Assembly (NCBI GenBank): GCA_964431965.1
Contig: CAYSLU010000092.1
Location: 1-21,495 of the forward strand
Source of the DNA: CAYSLU01 sp964431965
GTDB taxonomy: Bacteria > Verrucomicrobiota > Kiritimatiellia > CAIKKV01 > CAYSLU01
Direction: 5' to 3'
Length of the DNA: 21,495 bases
Under the pieces are notes generated by a model. It searched no databases. It was not told the origin of the DNA and saw nothing but the letters and a program-made list of their open reading frames with translations. Shown here piece by piece: positions 6,130 through 12,766 of this stretch. A program made the translations under genes and the position numbers. The first letter of the stretch is position 1. Every line of letters starts with the position of its first letter.

Positions 6130-8940
6130 ATGAGCCTGACGGTCGAATCACGGTACGCGCGGTGGAGCGTCGGCGACGATGCGCGGACCATCGAGTTCGT
6201 CGATCCGGCGACCGGGCGCAATCATGCGGCCGGCGGGCCGTGCGCCCGGGCTCGGCTGGCCGATGGCTGGCATGACGCCGCGTCCGCGGAGCGCGTGGGC
6301 GACCGGGTGCGAATCGGGTTCGGCGCGTGCGGCGCCTGCGCGGAGCTGGACATCCGCGCGGAGCGGCGGTGGCTGTCGGTGTCGGTTGACGCGGCGAGCG
6401 AAGGCATCGAGGAGCTGGAGTTCTGTCGCGTGCCGCTCCACGGCGAGCCCGGGGGGGACGGATCGTTCTCGGTCTGCGCGCTGGCGCTGAACCTTCTGAC
6501 AAACGTGCCCGAGCTGCCCGGCCCCAACCGGCTGCTGCGCGCCCTGTGCCACCGCCAGATCGGGCTCCGCGGCGCGCGGACTGCGCTGGTCTCCGGCACC
6601 GGCGCCGCGTTCCGGGACTGCATCAAGGCGGTGGTGAGCGCCGCCCCGGACCTGCCGCGCTCCACGTTCGGCGGCCCCTGGGCGCTCGACGGGCAGTCGG
6701 GGCGCCGGTCCTATCTCTTCAACTTTTCCGACCTGACGGAAGAAACGGTGGAAGACTGGCTACGCCTAATGAAGGCGTTCGGCATCGGGCAGATGGATTT
6801 CCACGGGGGGCGCTCGTTCCGGTTCGGAGACTGCGAGCCGAACCCGGCCATGTACCCGCGCGGACTCGACAGCCTGGCGTCCGTCGTGAAGCGAATGCAC
6901 GCGTTTGGCGTCGCGGCCGGCTTGCACACGTACGCCTTTTTCCTGGCGAAGGACTGCCGCTGGGTCTCGCCGGTGCCCGATCCCCGCCTGGCGTGCGCCG
7001 GGACCTACACACTCGCCGCCCCGGTCGGGGCGGGCGACGGGCGGGTGCCCGTGCTCGAGCCCCTGGACGGGGTGTCCGCGGTGACGGGCTTCTTCGTGCG
7101 GAACAGCGTTACGCTCCAGGTCGGCGACGAGCTGATTGTATTCAGCGGAGTCGAGGCGGGCTCCGCGCCCGGGTTCACGGGGTGCCGGCGCGGCGCGCAC
7201 GGCACGCGCGCCGCGGCGCACGCGGCCGGGTCGCCGGTCCGCCACCTCAAGGAGTGCTTCGGCCTTTTCGCTCCCGACGGGGACTCGAGCCTGTTCACCG
7301 AGGTTGCGGCCCGGACGGCGGAGGTGATCAACCATTGCCGGTTCGACATGATGTACCTGGACGCGCTGGACGGAGAGGATCTCTTCGCCGGGCGCGAGTT
7401 CGGGTGGCACTACGGATCCAAGTTTGTCTTCGAGGTGTGGAAGCGGTTGCACGAGCCGGTGATCGCGGAGATGAGCACGTTCCACCACCACCTCTGGTAC
7501 GTGCGCTCCCGGATCGGCGCCTGGGACCATCCGTCCCGCGGCCACAAGGCGTTCATCGACCACCACGTGGCGGCCAACCGGCGCGCCGAGCGGATGATGC
7601 TGCCGACGCATCTGGGGTGGTGGGCGCTGCTGCCGTGGACCGAGCCCGGAAACCAGGTGGAGCGCGTGTTCGCGGATGACGTCGAGTACCTGTGCGCCCG
7701 CGCGGCGGCAACGGACAGCGGGTGCTCGTTCATGGGGGTCACGCCCGCGCTGTTGGACGGGAACCCGATGGTCCGCCGCCTGGCAGCCGTGAGCCGGCGC
7801 TGGGAGCACTTCCGGCGGAAAGGCGCCGGCCTTTCGGCGGACGTGCGTCGCTGGCTGGGCGAGCCCGGATCCGAATTCCGGCTGGACGGTGGCCGCCAGG
7901 AGCCCTGGCAGCTGCGGCGCGCCTGGTATGAGCGGCACAAGATCGAACGGATGGAAGCCGGGCAGCCGGAGCGCTGGACCGTGCGCAATCCGCACGGCCA
8001 GCAGCCCGCGTGGCTGCGGATCGAGGCGCTGCCGTCCGTCCGCCCGGCGCGCGAGCCGGGGGAGGTGGTTCTCGGGTCGGCGGGCCTTGAATGGGCCCGA
8101 ACGGCCAGTCCGGGCGTGGAGTGGGAGACGTGTGAATCAGCGGCGGCAACGCCGGACGGAGAGGCTGCGCTGCGTATCCGCGCCCATCGCACGGAGCGGA
8201 TCATGCCCGTCGCGACGGCGGAACAGGCCGACGACGTCCTGTACGAGCACGGCCTGGCTGAGCCGTCAGCCGACCCCCCCGGGTGGCTGGAGCTGCGGCG
8301 CGTTTTCGAGCCCTCGCTCAACCTGCGCGATCGGCCCGGCCTCGCCGCCTGGGTGCACGGCGACGGCAGCGGCTCGATCCTGAACTTCCAGCTCCGCAGC
8401 CCCATGGCTGTCAGCGGCGGAGCCGCCGATCATTTCGTGATTCTCGACTTCAGCGGGTGGCGCTTGGTGGAACTGGTCGAATCCGAGGGCGAGCGGCATC
8501 GCCTCTGCTCCTGGCCGTACGGGCGATCGCTCTACGGGCTGTACCGGGAGCCGGTGGACTTTGCGCGCGTGGAGTCGTTCAGCATCTGGCTCAACCGGCT
8601 CCCTGAGTTGCGACCGGCCGAGTGTGCGGTGGGACCCATTCGCGCGGCGGGACTGGCGGCGCAGCCGCTCCGGAGCCCGGAGATCCGAATTGGCGCGCAC
8701 GCGCTGCGGCTGGACGGGGTGTCGATCCCGACGGGCGGGTTCCTCGAGTGGGATCCCGGGGATCGGGCGCAGATATACGGGGCGGATGGCGGCATGGTGT
8801 CCGAGTGGGAGCCGGTGGGCGATCGCCCGATTCTTGACGCGGGGGAGAACGCGGTGGTATTCACATGCGGGGCGGGGGGAGCGATGGCTACGCGAGCGCG
8901 CGTGACGCTGGGGGCTTTCGGCGATCGGCTCGAGTTGTGA
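6130..8940 (+). CDS. Large uncharacterised TIM-barrel protein, putative glycoside hydrolase
   Basis: I do not recognise a named family for this 936-residue protein. The N-terminal ~190 residues look like a beta-sandwich. A TIM-barrel-like domain follows (about 205-600), with QMDFHGGRSFRFGDCEPN, GLHTYAFFLAKD, FDMMYLDALDGED (D406, D411, D414), VIAEMSTFHHHLWY and GAWDHPSRGHKAFIDHH. This pattern resembles retaining glycosidase barrels such as GH31/GH36 relatives. D411 or D414 and the Glu of AEMS are candidate catalytic residues (inference). Residues ~292-372 form an inserted module ending in CRRGAHGTRAAAHAAGSPV. The C-terminal third holds at least one CBM-like jelly roll (about 715-850) and a small beta domain. 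No signal peptide is visible. GGGGGA at 6114-6119 supports the ATG. First gene of an operon; ThuA starts 22 bases downstream. Confidence 0.8.
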   Translation: MSLTVESRYARWSVGDDARTIEFVDPATGRNHAAGGPCARARLADGWHDAASAERVGDRVRIGFGACGACAELDIRAERRWLSVSVDAASEGIEELEFCRVPLHGEPGGDGSFSVCALALNLLTNVPELPGPNRLLRALCHRQIGLRGARTALVSGTGAAFRDCIKAVVSAAPDLPRSTFGGPWALDGQSGRRSYLFNFSDLTEETVEDWLRLMKAFGIGQMDFHGGRSFRFGDCEPNPAMYPRGLDSLASVVKRMHAFGVAAGLHTYAFFLAKDCRWVSPVPDPRLACAGTYTLAAPVGAGDGRVPVLEPLDGVSAVTGFFVRNSVTLQVGDELIVFSGVEAGSAPGFTGCRRGAHGTRAAAHAAGSPVRHLKECFGLFAPDGDSSLFTEVAARTAEVINHCRFDMMYLDALDGEDLFAGREFGWHYGSKFVFEVWKRLHEPVIAEMSTFHHHLWYVRSRIGAWDHPSRGHKAFIDHHVAANRRAERMMLPTHLGWWALLPWTEPGNQVERVFADDVEYLCARAAATDSGCSFMGVTPALLDGNPMVRRLAAVSRRWEHFRRKGAGLSADVRRWLGEPGSEFRLDGGRQEPWQLRRAWYERHKIERMEAGQPERWTVRNPHGQQPAWLRIEALPSVRPAREPGEVVLGSAGLEWARTASPGVEWETCESAAATPDGEAALRIRAHRTERIMPVATAEQADDVLYEHGLAEPSADPPGWLELRRVFEPSLNLRDRPGLAAWVHGDGSGSILNFQLRSPMAVSGGAADHFVILDFSGWRLVELVESEGERHRLCSWPYGRSLYGLYREPVDFARVESFSIWLNRLPELRPAECAVGPIRAAGLAAQPLRSPEIRIGAHALRLDGVSIPTGGFLEWDPGDRAQIYGADGGMVSEWEPVGDRPILDAGENAVVFTCGAGGAMATRARVTLGAFGDRLEL

Positions 8941-8962
8941 CCAAGACGCAGGAGGATCGGCT

Positions 8963-9700
8963 ATGTGCATGGGCAAGGTTCATGTGCTGGTGTGGGGTGA
9001 GAACGTCCACGAACAGACGAATGAGGCCGTGCGCAAGGTGTATCCGCGCGGCATGCATACGGTAATCGCCGAGGGGTTGAACGAGTCGGCCGATATCGAC
9101 GCCACCTGCGCGACGCTGCAGGAGCCGGAGCACGGGCTGACCGTCGAGCGGCTGAAGCACACGGACGTGCTGACGTGGTGGGGTCATACGGCGCACGGCC
9201 AAGTGAGCGACGAGATCGTCGAGCGCGTCATGGCGCGCGTGTGGGAGGGGATGGGGCTGATCGTGCTTCATTCGGGGCACTACTCCAAGATCTTCCGGCG
9301 CCTGATGGGCACGGCGTGCTCGCTGCTGTGGCGCGAGGCCGGGGAGCGTGAGCGCTTGTGGGTGTGCAATCCGGGCCATCCTATCGCTCAGGGCCTGGGG
9401 CCGTACGTTGAACTGGAGCACACGGAGATGTATGGCGAGCCGTTCGCCGTTCCGGCGCCGGAAGAGCAGATCTTCGTTTCGTGGTTCGAGGGCGGGGAGG
9501 TGTTCCGCTCGGGCTGCACGTGGACGCGCGGAAACGGAAAGGTCTTCTACTTCCGGCCGGGCCACGAGACGTATCCGATCTACTACAACCCCCAGGTGAA
9601 GCAGATTCTCAAGAACGCGGTGCGGTGGGCCAAGCCCCCGGCGCTCTGGATCAACCCGGGCTGCCCGAATGTGAAGCCGATCGAGAAGCTGGGACGGTAG
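8963..9700 (+). CDS. ThuA-like domain protein
   Basis: The 245-residue product matches the ThuA family (glutamine-amidotransferase-like fold) along its whole length. VHVLVWGENVHEQ opens the protein. TDVLTWWGHTAHGQVSDEIVERV, read as two adjacent blocks, lies at 67-89. LHSGHYSKIFRRLMGT is at 102-117, and the closing segment SGCTWTRGNGKVFYFRPGHE at 183-202 leads into ALRW-type helices. ThuA of rhizobia works with the dehydrogenase ThuB in trehalose use through 3-keto sugars; most relatives are uncharacterised. The start is set by GGAGG at 8951-8955, seven bases before the ATG at 8963; a second in-frame ATG at 8969 is less well spaced. It sits 22 bases after the TIM-barrel gene and 26 bases before the Gfo/Idh gene, so the three are almost certainly co-transcribed. 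Confidence 0.88.
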   Translation: MCMGKVHVLVWGENVHEQTNEAVRKVYPRGMHTVIAEGLNESADIDATCATLQEPEHGLTVERLKHTDVLTWWGHTAHGQVSDEIVERVMARVWEGMGLIVLHSGHYSKIFRRLMGTACSLLWREAGERERLWVCNPGHPIAQGLGPYVELEHTEMYGEPFAVPAPEEQIFVSWFEGGEVFRSGCTWTRGNGKVFYFRPGHETYPIYYNPQVKQILKNAVRWAKPPALWINPGCPNVKPIEKLGR

Positions 9701-9726
9701 GCGGCGCGGACGCGCGGAGGAGCATC

Positions 9727-10785
9727 ATGATCCGGATGGGCATCGTCGGCACGGGCGGCATGGCGAACGGGCACGCCACGGAGTACGGCAAGATGCGGGG
9801 CGTGGCGGTTCGCGCCTGCTTCGACATCAGCCGCGAGCGAGCGGCGGCGTTCGCGCAGGCGCACGGGATCCCACGCGTGTGCGACTCGATGGCGGATCTG
9901 CTGGGCGAGGTGGATGCCGTGTCGATCGCGGCGTCCGACGCCGCCCACGTGCCGCTTTCGATCCAGGCGTTCAAGGCGCATCGCCATGTGCTGTGCGAGA
10001 AGCCCTTGGCCACCGGCTTCGCCGAGGCGGTGAAGGGCGCCCGTGCCGCCGTGGCCTCCGGGAAGATCCATATGGTCAACTTCTCGTACCGCCGCTCGAG
10101 CGCGTTCCAGAAGGCGATCGAGATGGTGCGGCGGGGCGACCTCGGCCGGGTGCTGAACGTGGAGTCGTGGTATCTCCAGTCCTGGCTGGCGCAGGACGGG
10201 TGGGGGGACTGGCGGACGAAGGCGGCCTTCATCTGGCGGCTTCAGAAGGCGGCTGGATCGGGTGGCGTTCTGGGTGACATCGGCTGCCACATCCTCGACA
10301 TGACGACGGCGGTGGCCGGTCCGGTGAAGGCCGTGCAGGCGTTTCAGAAGGTGTTCGACAAGGGAATACCCGGCAATCGCATCAACGGGCTTAAACTGGA
10401 TGCGCCCGACTCCTTCTCTGCCATGCTTCGATTTCGCGATGGCGCGGTGGGGACGTGCTCGGCCAGCCGCTGGGCCACGGGCCACGCCAACAGCCTGCTC
10501 CTGAAAGTCCACGGTGACGAGGGGGCGCTGATGATCGACCTCGACCGCAGCTGGACCGAGCTGTACGTGTGTCCGCGGAAAGCGCTCAAGGCGTGTCGAT
10601 ACGAGACGCTGGCGCTCAAGCCGGCGCCGACGGTATACGAGCGATTTGTCCGGTCCATCCGGACAGGGAAGAACGACCAGCCGGACTTCGTGCGCGGGGC
10701 GGAGGTGCAGGCGTGCCTCGACGCCTGCGAGCGGTCAGCCGACGAAGACGGGCGTCTCGTCCCTGTTCCCGCCGTCAAGGTCTAG
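9727..10785 (+). CDS. Gfo/Idh/MocA-family NAD(P)-dependent oxidoreductase
   Basis: The 352-residue product is a typical sugar or cyclitol dehydrogenase. A Rossmann fold starts with GIVGTGGMA (5-13). VLCEKPLATG (88-97) holds the EKP motif that contacts cofactor and substrate. GDIGCHILDM (183-192) holds the conserved catalytic His188 and Asp191. The C-terminal alpha/beta domain contains the substrate pocket. GGAGGA (9716-9721) fixes the ATG at 9727, although the frame is open further upstream inside the ThuA gene. It follows ThuA by 26 bases. The pairing mirrors rhizobial ThuA/ThuB, where a Gfo/Idh enzyme oxidises the sugar at C3; that role here is inferred from context. The substrate cannot be read from the sequence. 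No U-tract terminator was found after the stop codon. Confidence 0.92.
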   Translation: MIRMGIVGTGGMANGHATEYGKMRGVAVRACFDISRERAAAFAQAHGIPRVCDSMADLLGEVDAVSIAASDAAHVPLSIQAFKAHRHVLCEKPLATGFAEAVKGARAAVASGKIHMVNFSYRRSSAFQKAIEMVRRGDLGRVLNVESWYLQSWLAQDGWGDWRTKAAFIWRLQKAAGSGGVLGDIGCHILDMTTAVAGPVKAVQAFQKVFDKGIPGNRINGLKLDAPDSFSAMLRFRDGAVGTCSASRWATGHANSLLLKVHGDEGALMIDLDRSWTELYVCPRKALKACRYETLALKPAPTVYERFVRSIRTGKNDQPDFVRGAEVQACLDACERSADEDGRLVPVPAVKV

Positions 10786-10873
10786 CGCCGCAGGGCGCGC
10801 GACGGCGCCGGGCCGCGGAGTGCGGCTTGCTCCTCAGCGGGCAGAGATCGATTTAGCACAAGGGTGCAGCACG

Positions 10874-12001
10874 ATGAGCGCGACACGGCTATTGGCCGTC
10901 CCGTTAGCCGCGTTGCTGGCGTGGCTGCTTGCGCAGCCGGCGACCGCCGGAACCACTGTGTTCTTTGGCCCTTCTCAAGTCGCCACGCTCATCGCCACCA
11001 ACACTACTTCGGACACCATCAGCAGTGAAGGCTACTTGTTTGAGTACACTCGGGACAAACTCTTCACGGGGGGAGTCGGTCTAACCAACCCTATTGGGCG
11101 CGCGGTCCGGATACCTTGGCCTGACGGTGTCGAAGCCCAGTACGTTACGACCAGGACGAATAACGCCAGGATCACCGTCCGGCGGGTGGACGGTGCCGTG
11201 TTCGACATGACCTCGTTCACCGCGCATTTGTTGGCCAACGCGGGAGCCGGGCGCGCGATCGAAATTGTTCCGCTCTTGAATGGCGAGGAACCGCTGAACA
11301 ATCCTCTCTTTTTCGATGTTTCAGGGAATTACGGGAACGAGTTCTCCTACGACACCTCGGCGAACTACCTCGGCTCGACTGCCGCTCTTACGAACTATGA
11401 CACCTACGTAATCAACCTGACACTTGACTATGCCCTGACCGCCCTGACGCTGGAATCGGCAGCGCCGAACCTGAATCATGCGCCAACAGACATTGCACTG
11501 TCCAACGTGCCCGTGCTGGAAAACGAGCCCGTTGGAACGTTGGCCGGGACGCTCGACACCACCGACCCTGATGTCGGCGATACCTTCACGTATGCGCTCG
11601 TCGCCGGTGCAGGCAGCGCGGACAACGGCTTGTTCTCCATCAGCGGGAGCGATTGTCTGGCGGAGGCGTCGTTCAACTACGAGGCAAGGACCAACTACAG
11701 CATCCGCGTCGAGTCAACGGATCAGGGGCTGCTGTCCACGCAAAGGGTCTTTGTGATCAATGTGGTGGACGTCGATGAAACACCTGTCTGCTACGGGCCG
11801 ACCGGGCCGATAAATGGCACCGTGGTCCTCCATTGGAGTAGCGTTACGAATCACCTCTATACCGTACACTACTCCACAAATCTGTTGACCGGGTTCTGGA
11901 CGTTGGAGAGCAACATTACGGCAACACCAGCAATGAACTCCTATACAGATTCCGTTCTGAATCTTCCGTGCAAGTATTGGAGGATTTCAACGGTTCCGTA
12001 G
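10874..12001 (+). CDS. Secreted protein with a cadherin-like repeat
   Basis: The 375-residue product begins with a clear signal peptide: a basic start, a hydrophobic stretch at about 6-20 and a likely cut after QPATA (25). Residues 26-200 look like an extracellular beta-sandwich of unknown family. Residues 203-303 form one cadherin-like domain with HAPTDIALSN, the calcium-type motif TDPDVGD (230-236) and VVDVDE at its end. The C-terminus (about 315-372) carries a short module with YTVHYSTNLL and a YWRI ending, seen often in secreted proteins of Verrucomicrobiota. Base composition is visibly less GC-rich than in the flanking genes, with many A/T third positions. A role in cell-surface binding or adhesion is inferred. 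It lies 88 bases after the Gfo/Idh gene and has only a weak ribosome-binding site (AAGGG), so membership in that operon is doubtful. Confidence 0.8.
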   Translation: MSATRLLAVPLAALLAWLLAQPATAGTTVFFGPSQVATLIATNTTSDTISSEGYLFEYTRDKLFTGGVGLTNPIGRAVRIPWPDGVEAQYVTTRTNNARITVRRVDGAVFDMTSFTAHLLANAGAGRAIEIVPLLNGEEPLNNPLFFDVSGNYGNEFSYDTSANYLGSTAALTNYDTYVINLTLDYALTALTLESAAPNLNHAPTDIALSNVPVLENEPVGTLAGTLDTTDPDVGDTFTYALVAGAGSADNGLFSISGSDCLAEASFNYEARTNYSIRVESTDQGLLSTQRVFVINVVDVDETPVCYGPTGPINGTVVLHWSSVTNHLYTVHYSTNLLTGFWTLESNITATPAMNSYTDSVLNLPCKYWRISTVP

Positions 12002-12038
12002 GCGTCGTACGCTTTCTCTTTTGCGCTTACCGTAACCA

Positions 12039-12055
12039 CTGGCATCTGATGCCAG
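12039..12055. repeat. 17-base perfect palindrome between convergent genes
   Basis: CTGGCATC, a central T, then GATGCCAG: eight-base arms around one base. It lies between the convergent cadherin-like gene (stop at 12001) and the vapC-type gene (end at 12099). No T-tract follows on either strand, so a simple intrinsic terminator is not supported. It may be a protein-binding site or a fold at the transcript ends. Confidence 0.4.
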
Positions 12056-12098
12056 AGCCCTGAATCCGGCGCGTGTGCCGTCCGTGCGGTTGCAGCGT

Positions 12099-12497
12099 TC
12101 AGTAGGTCAGAACCTCGAGCCCGGGAACGCGCTCGTAGTGTGCGGCGTTGCGGGTGACGACGGGAAGGCCGTAGGCGAGGGCGGTCGCGGCGATCCAGAG
12201 GTCGTTGGCGGCGATCAGTTCGCCCCGCCGGCGTAGATGGCGAAAGGCTTGTGCGTACTGCCAGTCCACGTTGACCGTGTGCTCCAGGATGGGAAACGGC
12301 GCGATCAGTCGTTCCCACTTCTGGCGGTCCGAAGGCCCGACCCCGCACGCCAGTTCGCCGACCGTCGTGTGGCAAAGGAACAACCGCGCTGATCCTTGTT
12401 CGGCGAGGAAGCGGGCGCAGGCTCCTTCGGTGCGCGTTGTGCGCTCACGTTCCAAGTCGATCAGGAACGTCGTTTCGAGGAGGAGTTGGTCGGCCAT
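12099..12497 (-). CDS. vapC: VapC-type PIN-domain ribonuclease toxin
   Basis: The 132-residue product has the full PIN pattern. LLLETTFLIDLER (5-17) aligns with the usual LLDTNVLIDLL, TVGELACG (45-52) holds E48, AANDLWIAATAL (97-107) holds D99, and VVTRNAAHY (113-121) holds the fourth position. VapC toxins cleave tRNA or rRNA when freed from the antitoxin. The first acidic position is Glu8 rather than the usual Asp. The ATG at 12497 has a GGTGG ribosome-binding site about six bases upstream. The start overlaps the end of the antitoxin gene by 37 bases, so the two are translationally coupled. They lie just downstream of dsdA on the same strand. Confidence 0.9.
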   Translation of the reverse strand: MADQLLLETTFLIDLERERTTRTEGACARFLAEQGSARLFLCHTTVGELACGVGPSDRQKWERLIAPFPILEHTVNVDWQYAQAFRHLRRRGELIAANDLWIAATALAYGLPVVTRNAAHYERVPGLEVLTY

Positions 12498-12730
12498 TTG
12501 TCCACCGGGGCTTCTGCAACACGCTTCGCGTCTTCGGTCTGGGCCAAGTTCTCAACCGAGTAACAGGCGGTCGTTCGCCTGATTTCCTGCAAGAGCTGGG
12601 CGGCCGTTACGCTGTCGCCACTCCAGTCGGCTCGGAGAATGACCTGACTGAATGACTCGTCAGGCCTGCGCCTCGCCCTTCTCAGCCTCTCGTAGGCCGG
12701 CAGCGAGACCGAAATGGTCTTTGTGCTCAT
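12461..12730 (-). CDS. vapB: VapB-type antitoxin
   Basis: The 89-residue product starts MSTKTISVSLPAYERLRRAR and continues RRPDESFSQVILRADW, the arrangement of the short VapB/DUF217-type antitoxins: an N-terminal DNA-binding strand and helices. The tail (about 45-89) would wrap the toxin. The ATG at 12730 is preferred over an in-frame GTG at 12745 because the conserved sequence begins at this Met and the GTG lies within the operator. No Shine-Dalgarno sequence precedes it. With the promoter proposed here, the mRNA would begin at or very near the ATG. The gene overlaps vapC by 37 bases. Confidence 0.85.
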   Translation of the reverse strand: MSTKTISVSLPAYERLRRARRRPDESFSQVILRADWSGDSVTAAQLLQEIRRTTACYSVENLAQTEDAKRVAEAPVDKWPTNSSSKRRS

Positions 12731-12758
12731 GCATGCAGCGTACACAGTGCATGCATGA
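12727..12758. promoter_or_regulatory. Inverted-repeat operator of the vapBC pair
   Basis: Perfect 11-base arms, TCATGCATGCA (12727-12737) and TGCATGCATGA (12748-12758), are separated by ten bases. The arm centres are 21 bases apart, two helical turns, so two dimers could bind the same DNA face. The repeat covers the antitoxin start codon and the proposed -10 box, as expected for an autorepressed toxin-antitoxin operon. Each arm is itself partly self-complementary (ATGCAT). Confidence 0.7.
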
Positions 12759-12765
12759 TGGTCAA
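12737..12765 (-). promoter_or_regulatory. Candidate vapBC promoter overlapping the operator
   Basis: On the minus strand TTGACC (12765-12760, five of six matches) is followed after 17 bases by TACGCT (12742-12737, weak). Transcription would begin around 12730, at the antitoxin ATG itself. The -35 box begins two bases after the dsdA stop codon. The weak -10 box keeps this tentative. Confidence 0.4.
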
Positions 12766-12766
12766 C

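Noticed and set aside
7003..7245. Prophage remnant, suggested by the virion-like motif
   Set aside because: The motif is in frame inside one intact large gene, with no phage genes nearby.
12731..12745. GTG start for the antitoxin at 12745
   Set aside because: It would translate the operator and add residues not typical of the family; the ATG at 12730 begins the conserved sequence.
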